From positions 1 to 34,501 of IMG/VR virus record IMGVR_UViG_3300036791_000521: 34,501 nt of DNA; one strand, written 5' to 3'. Positions 1 to 8,412 of the stretch are shown piece by piece (the first letter of the stretch is position 1; every line of letters starts with the position of its first letter). The notes beneath the pieces were generated by a model. That model worked only from the letters and a program-made list of their open reading frames with translations. It did not search any database and was not told the DNA's origin. The stretch comes from a virus. A program made the translations under genes and the position numbers.

Positions 1-643
1 CTCCGCTCCCGGCCTCAGGGCTAAAAAACTGCACTGCCGCGGCACAGGCCGTGCCTGTGCAATGGGTAGGGGGGGGATAGGGGGGTTGCAGGTACCCGGT
101 ATATACGCCACGCCTGCCGTGGCCGACGTGGTGACGGACCGGGTCACCATCCAGCCCAGCACACACCACCCCACTGAGGCTGGGGCTGAGGCAACCAGTG
201 TGCAGGTTGCCTGTCCACCTGGCCTAATGGTTCTAAGTGCCTGTCGTGGCTATGTGCGACCACCAACGGCCACTCTATGATGTGGCCCAATGCCTCGAGT
301 CGGTTCACCATACGGCCCTCACTACCTACGAGAACGGGCACGACTTCTGAGCCAGGCTTTGCCCTGTGAGCTACGACTCAAGTGCAACGGTCGAGTAGCC
401 AACAGTCTGGATCATTCACCACCATTGGCGCTCCACGACCACGTCAACGGCTCCGGCTGTTGTGTCCTGGTGCCGGCCTGTCTACCTTGCCAGAAGTCCC
501 AAGGTGGCTTGATCAAGGATGGCCGGTACCCACGTCCATTGCCTCACCCATCACGGCGTTGGTGATGTGGTCACCGGCTCTCTACATACAAGGTGCGGTT
601 GGCTGCCCCCAGTTCCCAACAACCACCTTGAGCCGGTGACCAC
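1..643. other. Non-coding region upstream of the terminase genes
   Basis: No open frame here has a convincing start, ribosome binding site or recognisable protein, and frames on both strands read as low-quality sequence. The stretch holds an 8-bp perfect hairpin (42-60), G-runs at 62-86, an imperfect inverted repeat GGTGAC/GTCACC near 129-147 and a 79-bp inverted-repeat structure at its right end. In tailed phages the cos or pac packaging site usually lies just upstream of the small terminase gene, so this is where I would expect it. If the window is a circular genome, the gene cut at the right end would continue into this region and stop at 278-280. Confidence 0.55.
42..60. repeat. Perfect 8-bp inverted repeat (hairpin)
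   Basis: GCACAGGC (42-49) and GCCTGTGC (53-60) are perfectly complementary around a 3-nt centre. No T-tract follows on the plus strand; instead a G-rich stretch begins at 62. It could be a transcription stop or a protein site. The sequence does not decide. Confidence 0.5.
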
Positions 644-644
644 A
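566..644. repeat. Perfect 15-bp inverted repeat abutting the small terminase start
   Basis: TGTGGTCACCGGCTC (566-580) is the exact reverse complement of GAGCCGGTGACCACA (630-644). Inside, AAGGTG (590-595) pairs with CACCTT and GTTGG with CCAAC, so the 79 bp can fold as one long stem. The right arm ends on the A of the terminase ATG at 644. As RNA it would occlude the translation start; as DNA it could be a terminase or cos-binding site. No good Shine-Dalgarno sequence lies between the right arm and the ATG. Confidence 0.75.
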
Positions 645-1177
645 TGACCAACGCCTGGCCTGAGCCACACGACTACGACCTGGCCGATGCTCAGGCCTGG
701 GACCGGCAGAAGGGCGAACCGACCAAGGCATACGGCGCATTCCGGGTCTATCGAGACATGAATCCGGTGCAGCGTTCCATGGATGCCGTGGCGCAGCAGA
801 CTGGTCTGAGCGGGCGCCGGGTTCGACAGTTGGCCTTGGATTGGCAATGGCGAGAACGGACCACGGCCTGGGACGACGCCTGCCATCGCACCGAGGACCA
901 TGAGCGGCTGGAAGCCATCCGGGCCATGCACCAAGTCCACCGTCGAGCCGGACGCATGGCTATCACCAAGGCTTTGCAAGGGCTCAACCTGCTCCAGGCC
1001 GAGGAGATGCCACCGTCCACCATTGCTCGATTGCTCGATCTTGGCGCAAAGCTGGAACGCTCAACGCTCATTGTCAGCGTCGAGGAACTGCAAGGCATCG
1101 AAGTGCTCGAGGATGTCGAGGACCCGTGGGAGCGCATTGCCCGTGAGCTTGACCCCAACGCCGAGCCTGACCTCTAA
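644..1177 (+). CDS. Terminase small subunit (probable)
   Basis: This 177-aa protein probably binds the packaging site and loads the large terminase. The N-terminal half carries a helix-turn-helix-like stretch (about residues 44-65, QRSMDAVAQQTGLSGRRVRQ) followed by WQWRERTTAWDDAC, a pattern typical of phage small terminases with a DNA-binding head. The C-terminal half is helical and acidic, as expected for an oligomerisation or large-subunit contact region. It is the first gene of the structural block and overlaps the large-subunit gene by 35 nt, which fits translational coupling. The ATG at 644 sits at the end of a perfect inverted repeat. The call rests on position and motif pattern rather than a catalytic signature. 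Confidence 0.75.
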   Translation: MTNAWPEPHDYDLADAQAWDRQKGEPTKAYGAFRVYRDMNPVQRSMDAVAQQTGLSGRRVRQLALDWQWRERTTAWDDACHRTEDHERLEAIRAMHQVHRRAGRMAITKALQGLNLLQAEEMPPSTIARLLDLGAKLERSTLIVSVEELQGIEVLEDVEDPWERIARELDPNAEPDL

Positions 1178-2591
1178 GCCACGCTGGGGCACACCGCGTC
1201 GTATCGACCGGCTCACCCGTGGCTCATTGGACCGCCAGGTGGCGTCCCTGCTGGGCTGGAAGTTCTTTCCCTGGCAATGCCATGTAGCCGACGTGGCGGG
1301 CGAATACGACCAAGCCACCAAGGTTCCGTACTACCGAACTGCCGGGGTCGGCGTGGCCCGGCAGAATGGCAAGACCACGTTGGTCTGCGCCCGCATTGCC
1401 CGACAGTTGATCCCGCCCCGGCAAACCGTGGCCTACACGGCGCAGGATCGTGGCCTGGCCCGGACCAAATGGGGTGAGCACGTCGACCTGTTGATGAGCA
1501 CGCCCTTTGCCGACCGGGTGGCACGCCTGGACCGGGTCAACCATCGGGAATGCCTGACCATGGAAAACGGCTCGCGCTATATGCCGGTCACGCCGTCCGG
1601 CAAGAAGGCGGGCCGGTCACTGTCCATCGACCTGGCCGTGGTGGACGAAGCCCATGCTCACGAAACCCTCGAGGTCATCTCGGCCATTCAACCGGCCATG
1701 GCCGCTCGGGCCCACGCCCAAATATGGCTACTCTCCAACGCCGGCAACTCCCGCTCCGGGCTCTGGCGCCATTACACCGAGTTGGGCCGGCTCGAGGTCG
1801 ACAATCCGGCCAGCAGCATGTGTTGGTTCGAGTACGCGCCATTCGGCCACGATGTCGACCAGTTCGACCGGGCTGCCTGGGGCGAGGCCAACCCGAGCAT
1901 GGGCCTGGCCGGTGGTGTGCTGGAAACGGCGCTGAGCGACGGCGCACTGACCATGGACCGCGACACCTTCTTCCGTGAGCACCTCAACGTTTGGATGGAC
2001 CCGGCGTCGATTGCGGGCATTGACGCCGTGACCTGGGCGGCGTGTCGCCGGGACGACATCACGCCCGGCAATGAAGTGGCCTTTGGTCTGGACTTCACGC
2101 CCGAACGTGACCGTGGCAGCCTGGCTGCCGCTGGCAAACTCACGCTGGACGACCTGACAACGCTCACGCCACTCGAACTCATTGAGACTGGCTCCGATCT
2201 CGAGCGCCTGGTGGCCCGAACCGCCCAGGTTGCCAACGATTGGGAGGGCTATATCATCATCGACCGTGGCAGTCCGGCTGCTTCAGCCATCCCGGCGTTG
2301 GAGCGCCTGACCATGCAACCCAACGGACAAAGCCGCGTAAGGGTCATTTCGCTCACGGACCTGGTGCGAGCCTGTGGCGACTTCCACGACGCCGCCACCT
2401 ACGCCCGGCTATCGCATCGTGGCGATTTTCGGCTGACAGATGCCGTCCATGGCGCAACACGTCGAGCCATAGGGGAATCCTGGGCCTGGCAACGTCGAGG
2501 CCGTGTTGACATAACACCGCTATTGGCAGTCACATTGGCACGCTGGGGCGTGGTGGCCGTGCCCGAAGAACTGGTGCCTCGGGTTTGGTAA
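1143..2591 (+). CDS. Terminase large subunit (ATPase and nuclease)
   Basis: The 482-aa protein is the DNA-packaging motor. Near residues 70-79 GVARQNGKTT is the Walker A-like loop of phage terminases. Near 165-171 AVVDEAH is Walker B with D168 and catalytic E169. The C-terminal nuclease has acidic motifs GLDFTPE (D317) and IIIDRG (D374). The open frame extends upstream to 900, but that part overlaps the small-subunit gene and encodes nothing family-like. I chose GTG 1143 because GGGAG at 1128-1132 lies 10 nt upstream and the 35-nt overlap is ordinary. The next in-frame candidate is the TTG of SLDRQ, 84 nt later. Family identity is secure; the start is less so. Confidence 0.9.
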   Translation: MSLTPTPSLTSKPRWGTPRRIDRLTRGSLDRQVASLLGWKFFPWQCHVADVAGEYDQATKVPYYRTAGVGVARQNGKTTLVCARIARQLIPPRQTVAYTAQDRGLARTKWGEHVDLLMSTPFADRVARLDRVNHRECLTMENGSRYMPVTPSGKKAGRSLSIDLAVVDEAHAHETLEVISAIQPAMAARAHAQIWLLSNAGNSRSGLWRHYTELGRLEVDNPASSMCWFEYAPFGHDVDQFDRAAWGEANPSMGLAGGVLETALSDGALTMDRDTFFREHLNVWMDPASIAGIDAVTWAACRRDDITPGNEVAFGLDFTPERDRGSLAAAGKLTLDDLTTLTPLELIETGSDLERLVARTAQVANDWEGYIIIDRGSPAASAIPALERLTMQPNGQSRVRVISLTDLVRACGDFHDAATYARLSHRGDFRLTDAVHGATRRAIGESWAWQRRGRVDITPLLAVTLARWGVVAVPEELVPRVW

Positions 2592-2653
2592 GTCAGGGCC
2601 GTTAGTCACCTATCAGTTGCGCGCCCGAGCGCAAGTTGTACCCTTTCTTGGCA

Positions 2654-2743
2654 ATGAGTCACGCCCAGGCCATCATCCTGCTTGTCGAGGTCGGCGTCAT
2701 CGCTGCGGGCGCGCTGCTTCGCATGATCGGCCAACCCGGCTAA
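2654..2743 (+). CDS. Small hydrophobic peptide, unknown
   Basis: This 29-aa frame (MSHAQAIILLVEVGVIAAGA, then LLRMIGQPG) consists almost entirely of one hydrophobic helix, a possible single membrane span. Its TAA (2741-2743) directly abuts the portal ATG at 2744, the same TAAATG join seen between the endolysin and the holin-like gene. No clear Shine-Dalgarno sequence precedes it. It fills a gap that would otherwise be empty, but at this size chance cannot be excluded. Confidence 0.4.
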   Translation: MSHAQAIILLVEVGVIAAGALLRMIGQPG

Positions 2744-4183
2744 ATGGCGTCATACCGTACCGAGTCGGGCCTACTGATAACCGACAGGCGGCACACACGC
2801 TCCAACTTTGACGACCCACGCAGTTGGCCTCCGAATGAGAACGCCAACCCGCCGCCACCCGATCAACCCGGCGTTGGCCCGAATATGTCCGAGGGCTTCG
2901 GCAACGAAAACGTCATGTACCCGGACCCGACCATTCAGCCTGCTTACACCTCGCCGGCCTGGACAATGCGACCGCAAATGCAAGCCTGGTCCGGGTGGCC
3001 GACCGAATGGAATACGCCCAACTGGGGCGGATCAGTGGGCATGGAACAGATGATCCTGCGAAGCTCGGCAGTGTTCGGCGCCATCGACATGAACTCAAGC
3101 ATCCTGTCGACCATGCCGCCGTATCGCATGGCCGGGCGCACACTCATCGACTCATTGCCATGGATGAGCAATCCGCAACCCGAGGTCTACACCGGCTGGA
3201 CCGAGGCCATGAAGCAAGTAATGGTCAGCTACTACGGCGCAGGCGAAGTGTACTTATGGGCCACCAATCGCTATGCCGATGGCACGGTACGCAACTGGGT
3301 CATGCTCAACCCCGACTGGGTCACCGTCAACATGATGGGCCAGGTCCGGCAGTTCTTTTATGGCACCAAGGAAACCGGCGTCGACATTTCCGATGACGTG
3401 CTCCACATTCGCTATACGTCCTGGCCCGGCTACCCGCATGGCATAGGTCCATTGGCGGCACTGGCAACCACTCTGTTCGGCGTAGCCGCTCTGGAACAAT
3501 ATGAATCCAACCTGGCCGTGCGAGGCGGCATTCCCTGGGGCGTGCTCACTGCACCGGGCAACCTGAATGCAACCCAGGCCACCGAGTTGCGACTGGCTTT
3601 CGTCAACGCCCGTATGTCGGCCATGGGCGCACCGGCCGTGTTGTCGGGCGGCGTGACGTTGACGCCGTTCAACATCACACCCCGCGACATGGCGCTCCTC
3701 GAGCTTCGGCAGTTCAATGAGGCGCGCATCTCGACCATTCTCGGCGTACCGCCTTTGCTTCAGGGATTGCCTGAAGGCAGCACGTCCATGACCTACAAGA
3801 ACGCCGAAGGCATCTACGATTTCCACTGGCGGGCGTTCTTGCGACCGAAGGCTGCCACGATTGCCGAGGCCATAAGCAACTGGGCATTGCCCTCGACGCA
3901 GTCGATTGAGTTCAACCGCGACGATTACGTCAAGCCGAACTTCACCGAGCGGACCACCGGCTATCAGATCCTTTTCAACATCTTTGACCCGGCCACCGGC
4001 AAGCGGGCCATCACTGTGGACGAAATCCGAGAGGCCGAGCGACTGGCTGTACTCGATGAAGCCGTCCCTGCGCCTGATCCCAATATGCCGCTGGCCCTAC
4101 CCCCTGCCCCGCAGCCGCCAATGACGCCGCCGCCGCCTACGTCGTTATCACCGGCTGCGGGGCAGGGATCACCGCCGACATGA
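2744..4183 (+). CDS. Portal protein (HK97 family)
   Basis: The 479-aa protein forms the dodecameric ring at the capsid vertex through which DNA enters and to which the tail attaches. Residues about 95-380 carry the portal fold signature: SSAVFGAIDMNSSILSTMP near the N-terminus, VLHIRYTSWPGYPHGIGPL in the middle, and LLELRQFNEARISTILGVPP, the stretch before the tunnel loop in HK97-type portals. The C-terminal 45 residues are proline-rich (PPAPQPPMTPPPPTS) and probably disordered. The length matches actinophage portals. It follows the large terminase and overlaps the next gene by ATGA, consistent with one head operon. Confidence 0.93.
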   Translation: MASYRTESGLLITDRRHTRSNFDDPRSWPPNENANPPPPDQPGVGPNMSEGFGNENVMYPDPTIQPAYTSPAWTMRPQMQAWSGWPTEWNTPNWGGSVGMEQMILRSSAVFGAIDMNSSILSTMPPYRMAGRTLIDSLPWMSNPQPEVYTGWTEAMKQVMVSYYGAGEVYLWATNRYADGTVRNWVMLNPDWVTVNMMGQVRQFFYGTKETGVDISDDVLHIRYTSWPGYPHGIGPLAALATTLFGVAALEQYESNLAVRGGIPWGVLTAPGNLNATQATELRLAFVNARMSAMGAPAVLSGGVTLTPFNITPRDMALLELRQFNEARISTILGVPPLLQGLPEGSTSMTYKNAEGIYDFHWRAFLRPKAATIAEAISNWALPSTQSIEFNRDDYVKPNFTERTTGYQILFNIFDPATGKRAITVDEIREAERLAVLDEAVPAPDPNMPLALPPAPQPPMTPPPPTSLSPAAGQGSPPT

Positions 4184-4482
4184 CCATCGAAGATGACGCG
4201 GCGGCTGTTCTGGCCGGTGTTGTGCCGCTCGGAAACACGCCGACTACTCAAGCCCAGGACCTTGCCGACGCCGTGGCCCGGCATGTGTCCAACCGCCCCG
4301 TCGCCAAAGCATCAACAGGTCTGGGCGAACAACTCTGCCGAGCCTGGGGTCTCAACCCCAACCGAGTTGCCCACATCGTCATCGACGTGCCTGCCAATGA
4401 CATGCCCACCGTCCACGTCACCATGTATGCCGACGACTTGGTGGGCCTGGTCGTCAGTTCTTATCGCCTGGAGGGCAAATGA
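4180..4482 (+). CDS. Hypothetical protein between portal and protease
   Basis: This 100-aa protein overlaps the portal stop (ATGA at 4180) and the protease start (ATGA at 4479), so it is translationally coupled on both sides and very likely real. The C-terminal half (RVAHIVIDVPANDMPTVHVT, then MYADD) has a beta-alpha-beta look; the N-terminal half is helical. I recognise no catalytic motif or family. Small proteins at this position in actinophages are usually uncharacterised. Confidence 0.75.
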   Translation: MTIEDDAAAVLAGVVPLGNTPTTQAQDLADAVARHVSNRPVAKASTGLGEQLCRAWGLNPNRVAHIVIDVPANDMPTVHVTMYADDLVGLVVSSYRLEGK

Positions 4483-5264
4483 CCGAGCCGACCGTCCACG
4501 TCCGGGCCTACCCGGCACAAATCAAGAAGAACGGCCCGCGCCAACTGACGGGACGCTTGGTGCCGTACAACGTCGCCACCGATGTGCTCGACATGGAGGA
4601 CGACGGCCAGCCTGACCTCTACCGTGAGGGCTTTCGCCCCGGCGCCTTCGCCAGCCAACTCAATAGCACCTCAAAAGGCGTGATCCGCAAGATCAGTCTG
4701 ATCCATCGCCACGAGGGCGGGCTGGGGTTTCTCGGACCATTCGTGGCGCTACGCGAGCAACCGGACGGGCTCTACGGCGATGTCAACATCGTGCCGACCA
4801 AGGCCGAGGACGTCGGCGCGCTGATACAGGATGGCATTGACGAGCTATCCATCGAGTTCCACCTCATCGGTCGAGCCAACCACACCGAAGTGGACGGCAC
4901 AGGCGTCCGTTGGCGCACCAGGGCGTACCTACATCAGGTGGCGCTCGAGCCGAAGGGCGCGTATAGCCAGGCCCAGGTACTCGCCTATCGAGCCGCCATT
5001 GACGAGGAACAGAAGGAACAGGCCGAGGCCAACGCCGCCGAACAGGCCAAGTTGGCTCGAGAAAAGGCCGAGCAAGAGGAAGCCGAGGACCAGCGTCTAC
5101 GGGAGGAAGCCGAAGCCGCGGCAGTGCGGGTACGAACCGAGGCCGAGGCCGAAGCCACCCTCGAGCGCCGACGCCGCTGGGAGGAACTGACGGCCAGGGT
5201 GCCAAAGGTGGCAATCGAACAAGCCGAACTGGTCCGTATCTACGGCATTCCCCGACCTGGGTAG
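4479..5264 (+). CDS. Prohead maturation protease (HK97 / S78 family) with coiled-coil tail
   Basis: The 261-aa protein should cleave the capsid delta domain and itself during head maturation. Residues 1-165 match the S78 pattern: YREGFRPGAF, the histidine in LIHRHEGGLGFLG, then GLYGDVNIVPTKAEDVGALI, and the serine in IDELSIEF. Residues about 168-245 are a long highly charged Ala/Glu/Arg/Gln stretch that should form a coiled coil and is dispensable for catalysis; it may act as a built-in scaffold. The gene lies directly before the capsid gene, as in HK97-type phages. Confidence 0.88.
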   Translation: MTEPTVHVRAYPAQIKKNGPRQLTGRLVPYNVATDVLDMEDDGQPDLYREGFRPGAFASQLNSTSKGVIRKISLIHRHEGGLGFLGPFVALREQPDGLYGDVNIVPTKAEDVGALIQDGIDELSIEFHLIGRANHTEVDGTGVRWRTRAYLHQVALEPKGAYSQAQVLAYRAAIDEEQKEQAEANAAEQAKLAREKAEQEEAEDQRLREEAEAAAVRVRTEAEAEATLERRRRWEELTARVPKVAIEQAELVRIYGIPRPG

Positions 5265-5405
5265 TTGACTGGCAACCCGACATAAGGCACCATTAGCCCA
5301 GCAGCGGTGACGACCTCGCCCTACTGACCGCAACCCGCCAGAGCGGCTGCCTCAGTAGCCGACCCGCCCGACGCCGAAACGTCACTTTGACTTCGGGAGG
5401 CAATC

Positions 5406-6686
5406 GTGCCCCATGCCCTGGTTGAGCAATACGTCGATGAGCGCGACCGTCTGCTCAACACCGTAAACGTGCTCAAGAACAACGCCGCCGACACCGGCAA
5501 GGACCCGACCGACACCGACCTCGAGGTCATGGACAAGGCGTTCAAGCGCATCGACCGCCTGGACGAAATGATCAAGGTGCTAGGTGAGGACCGCACCATG
5601 AGCCAAGAGACCAGGGACAAGCTGCTGGCTCCTGTGCCCGAATCGTCGGTCGGGAGCATCAAGTACCGCAGTGGCGGCGAGATGGTATGGGACTGCCTGC
5701 ACGCGGCCTATGGCTCGCAGCAAAACAGCGCCGACCAAGACGCCAAGCGCCGCTGGGAAACGGTCATGAAGCGCGCCGCCCAACACATGGGTACAGGCGA
5801 CGGAAGCAACGTCACGCCGGTAGCCGGTGGCGTCGGTGGCCTCTACGTCGTGCCCGTGGTCGGCCCGGTCATTGACCTCTACCCGCAGGGTCAGCCCTTT
5901 CTGTCGACCATCGGGCGCCGTCCGGCGCCGGACGCCATGAGCTTCACCCGGCCCCGCATTGTCGACCCTGACTACAAGGACGGCGCACCGCCACAAGGCC
6001 AGGAAAAGGCCGAACTAACCAGCAAGAAGTTCGACATCAAGGCCGACACCCTCGGCCTTTCCACCTATGGCGGCTATCTCAACGTCAGCCAGCAACTCAT
6101 GAGCCTTCAGGCCTCAGGCTGGGACCTGATCGTGGCCCAACTCCAGAAGCGGGTGGCCTGGCAGGGCGAGGCCGGCGCATTGGCCGAACTTGCCAAGACC
6201 ACGGCCAAGGTGACCCTGGCTGCCGGAGCCGACGCCGCCACCACCATCGCGGCGCTCTACGACGCCGCCGCCATCGTGTTCCAGAACACCGCCGACCTGC
6301 CCGATTGGATGGTGTACGGGCCACAGGGTTGGAAGATGCTGGGGAGCCTGGTCGATTCAGCCGGTCGGCCACTGTTCCCGTTCCTGGGCGCCACCAACGC
6401 CCTTGGCACCTCGGGCGGCTTGGGCGAGTTCAACCTGGGCCCGCTCGGCCTGACGCAAGTTGTCACGCCAGCCATTACCGACACCAGCATCTACATGGGC
6501 AATGCCTTCGCCCTCGAGGCCTACGTCTACAGCTTCCCGATCCTCGAGGCGCCCGAGCCCGCATTGCTGGGTCGGCAAATCGCCGTGGCCGAGGCAGCTG
6601 CCTATTACCGCCCGACCACCAAGGAAGCCGGACCGAGCGACACGCCGCCCGCCGAGCAAAACGGCGCCGTCCTGATTGGGCCCTGA
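5406..6686 (+). CDS. Major capsid protein (HK97 fold)
   Basis: The 426-aa protein builds the capsid lattice. Residues about 1-75 are helical and charged (ALVEQYVDERDRLLNTVNVL), like the delta/scaffold domain removed by the upstream protease. From about residue 135 the sequence follows the HK97 capsid pattern: GGVGGLYVVPVVGPVIDLY, then PQGQEKAELTSKKFDIKADT and LGLSTYGGYLNVSQQLM (N-arm and spine), and a later SIYMGNAFALEAYVYSFPIL. The last 30 residues are Pro/Glu-rich. The start is GTG 5406 with a strong GGGAGG at 5395-5400. A 140-nt untranslated stretch precedes it, unusual in this tightly packed block, and could hold a promoter or leader for this highly expressed gene. Confidence 0.93.
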   Translation: MPHALVEQYVDERDRLLNTVNVLKNNAADTGKDPTDTDLEVMDKAFKRIDRLDEMIKVLGEDRTMSQETRDKLLAPVPESSVGSIKYRSGGEMVWDCLHAAYGSQQNSADQDAKRRWETVMKRAAQHMGTGDGSNVTPVAGGVGGLYVVPVVGPVIDLYPQGQPFLSTIGRRPAPDAMSFTRPRIVDPDYKDGAPPQGQEKAELTSKKFDIKADTLGLSTYGGYLNVSQQLMSLQASGWDLIVAQLQKRVAWQGEAGALAELAKTTAKVTLAAGADAATTIAALYDAAAIVFQNTADLPDWMVYGPQGWKMLGSLVDSAGRPLFPFLGATNALGTSGGLGEFNLGPLGLTQVVTPAITDTSIYMGNAFALEAYVYSFPILEAPEPALLGRQIAVAEAAAYYRPTTKEAGPSDTPPAEQNGAVLIGP

Positions 6687-6689
6687 GCC

Positions 6690-6806
6690 ATGAGTACCAC
6701 TGAGCCCGAACCAACCAAACCCGAGCCCGAGCCCGAAGGCGAGGATGAGGAGCAAGAGGACCGTCCCAATCCGTCCCAAGAGCCGGGCACACCCGGCAAC
6801 GGATGA
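6690..6806 (+). CDS. Small acidic Pro/Glu-rich peptide
   Basis: This 38-aa frame begins MSTTEPEPTKPEPEPEGEDE and is almost wholly Pro, Glu and Asp, so it should be disordered. It starts 3 nt after the capsid stop and its TGA overlaps the next ATG (ATGA at 6803), which argues for coupled expression. Its function is unknown; a head decoration or charge-masking role is only a guess. Confidence 0.5.
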   Translation: MSTTEPEPTKPEPEPEGEDEEQEDRPNPSQEPGTPGNG

Positions 6807-7297
6807 CCTTCGTCCAGCCATACGATCCTGACGCCGGGCAGGACAAGGTCGGCTACGCCCAGCCCTACGACCCCGACGCCGCCACGTTGGTCAAACAGGC
6901 CATTGCACTCCAGGGCATCTACAACGAGAGTTACCCGGCGTACCTCATGGGCATCGGCCCACATCCCGCCAACGTCGACCCTCTAGGCGGGTTGGCCGCA
7001 GGCGGGGAAGATGTGACCGTATGGGGCAGCGCCTTCATCGGTACCACGGCAGTGGACTTCGGTGGCGTTGCCGCCACCAACGTGCAGGTATTGGGTCCAC
7101 GGGAAATCAGTTGCATCACCCCGGCCCATGCAGCCGGTGTGGTCGACGTGACCGTAACCACGCCAGCCGGGACCGGCACGCTGCCAGGTGGGTTCACCTA
7201 CAACGGCCTGACTCGGAGCAGAACCAGGGCGTCTAGTCAACCTGCGCCTGCGCCAGAACCGGCGCCTGAGCCAGAGTCGCCCACCGAGCCTGTCTAA
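6803..7297 (+). CDS. IPT/TIG-domain head protein
   Basis: The 164-aa protein contains an Ig-like IPT/TIG domain at about residues 50-133: a LGGLAAGGEDVTVWGSAFIG strand pair, then VDFGGVAATNVQVLGPREIS and VVDVTVTTPAGTG before a final GGFTYNG. This is the canonical TIG pattern. The N-terminal 50 residues may anchor it to the capsid; the last 30 are a Pro/Glu/Ala linker. Ig-like domains on phage heads often serve as decoration or surface-adhesion modules. Its place between capsid and connector genes supports a head role. It has no strong Shine-Dalgarno sequence and is coupled to the preceding peptide by ATGA. Confidence 0.72.
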   Translation: MTFVQPYDPDAGQDKVGYAQPYDPDAATLVKQAIALQGIYNESYPAYLMGIGPHPANVDPLGGLAAGGEDVTVWGSAFIGTTAVDFGGVAATNVQVLGPREISCITPAHAAGVVDVTVTTPAGTGTLPGGFTYNGLTRSRTRASSQPAPAPEPAPEPESPTEPV

Positions 7298-7623
7298 TGT
7301 CCTATGCCGCCGTCGAGGACCTTGCTGATGCACTGGAGATTCGGGTTACGCCCGACAACCAGGGCGCACTCCAAGATTGCCTCGACGCGGCCTGGACCGA
7401 AATGCTCGTCATCCTGGCCGACGCCGTCTACGTCGACCCCAACCCGCTCGTTAAGCGGGTCAACGTCAATCGGGCCGTCGAATGGTGGAAAGCACCGGCT
7501 GCCTATAACGGTGGCGTGGGCACCGTCGACACGGGCGTCATGAACAGCCCGCCGTCAGGCTTCGGGCGCCACGCCGCCGTCCTCTATTCTCTGACCATGA
7601 CCGGAGCATCGGGAGTGGCGTGA
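7297..7623 (+). CDS. Head-tail connector (gp6-like adaptor)
   Basis: The 108-aa mostly helical protein starts MSYAAVEDLADALEIRVTPD, the usual opening of gp6/gp15-type adaptors that dock under the portal. It has the expected length and is the first of three neck genes. Its ATG overlaps the last base of the previous stop (TAATG). The assignment rests on position, size and helical pattern. Confidence 0.65.
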   Translation: MSYAAVEDLADALEIRVTPDNQGALQDCLDAAWTEMLVILADAVYVDPNPLVKRVNVNRAVEWWKAPAAYNGGVGTVDTGVMNSPPSGFGRHAAVLYSLTMTGASGVA

Positions 7624-7627
7624 TGCA

Positions 7628-8005
7628 ATGAACCTGCTCGAAGCCCGAGACAAGCTGGCCGCGGTCCTCGCTCCGGTCGAGGACAGCGACCCTTATGTGC
7701 AGACCTCGTTGGTGGACAGCATCGAGCCACCAGCCTTGCTATTGGGCTGGGGCGAGCCATGGCTAGAGCCGATGGGCCTATGCCAGACCACCGGGCGCAT
7801 CATCGTGACCTGCGTAGCCAGTCGCATCATGCCCGGCGAGGGCGTTGCCATGCTCGAGTCACTGGTCGATTACACCATCACCCGCGTTGCCACCGACCAG
7901 CCGAACTGGACGCTGGAAACCGTCACTGGCCCTCGGATTTTCCTCATCGCCAAGACCAACTACCTGGCTTGCCGGATGCAATACAAGGTGGTCCTCGATG
8001 GCTGA
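7628..8005 (+). CDS. Neck or tail-terminator-like protein
   Basis: This 125-aa alpha/beta protein (LLEARDKLAAVLAPVEDSDP, central RIIVTCVASRI, C-terminal RIFLIAKTNYLACRMQYKVV) has the length and layout of tail-terminator or head-closure proteins in actinophages. It starts 4 nt after the connector stop. A three-codon frame, ATG CAA TGA at 7623-7631, overlaps its start, so reinitiation may feed it. It overlaps the next gene by 8 nt. The exact neck role (stopper or terminator) cannot be decided by eye. Confidence 0.6.
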   Translation: MNLLEARDKLAAVLAPVEDSDPYVQTSLVDSIEPPALLLGWGEPWLEPMGLCQTTGRIIVTCVASRIMPGEGVAMLESLVDYTITRVATDQPNWTLETVTGPRIFLIAKTNYLACRMQYKVVLDG

Positions 8006-8399
8006 CGAGGTACAGGTGATCGGCGCCGACCAAGCCGCAGCGGACCTGAGGCATTGGGTCGACCAACTGCCCAAGGACATCGCTCAAACCCTGACCACCT
8101 ACGGCCACCAACTTGTCGAGACCCTCTATGGCCGTCAACCATTCGTGTCCGGCACGCTGGCCGGATCGGCAGAGCTACTGCCACCCACCGTCGACACTTT
8201 CTTTGCCCTGGCGTTGGGCCGCGAGGTCGTTTACGCCGGGTGGATTGAGTTCGGCGGCTCTCGAGGTCGGCCATTGGTTCCCGAAGGGCGCACCGTATGG
8301 CCGGTGGCGCTCGAGTCCGAATCCCAGTTCGAGCATCAGGTCGAACTGGGCACCGGCACCAGCATCGAAAAATACCCCTGGACGCAACAGTCCGCTTGA
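7998..8399 (+). CDS. HK97 gp10-like tail completion protein
   Basis: The 133-aa protein fits the HK97-gp10/minor-capsid-like neck family: an N-terminal helix pair (AAADLRHWVDQLPKDIAQTL) and a C-terminal beta region with YAGWIEFGGSRGRPLVPEGR, close to the typical YA.WIEFGG pattern. The frame is open from 7845, but ATG 7998, 8 nt before the previous stop, avoids a long overlap and gives the normal length. It is the last neck gene before the major tail protein. Confidence 0.75.
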   Translation: MADEVQVIGADQAAADLRHWVDQLPKDIAQTLTTYGHQLVETLYGRQPFVSGTLAGSAELLPPTVDTFFALALGREVVYAGWIEFGGSRGRPLVPEGRTVWPVALESESQFEHQVELGTGTSIEKYPWTQQSA

Positions 8400-8412
8400 T
8401 AGGAGATAGCCC

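Noticed and set aside
62-639. Short frames upstream of the terminase
   Set aside because: They have no ribosome sites, low-quality composition and mutual overlap; one might be the end of the gene cut at the right edge if the genome is circular, but not an independent gene.
900-1142. N-terminal extension of the large terminase from 900
   Set aside because: It lies in the other frame of the small terminase gene and reads as Ser/Arg/Pro-rich shadow sequence; GTG 1143 with GGGAG is a better start.
5265-5294. TTGACT promoter after the protease stop
   Set aside because: The -35-like TTGACT at 5265 has no acceptable -10 at 16-19 nt, so I do not call it, though a capsid promoter in the 140-nt gap remains possible.
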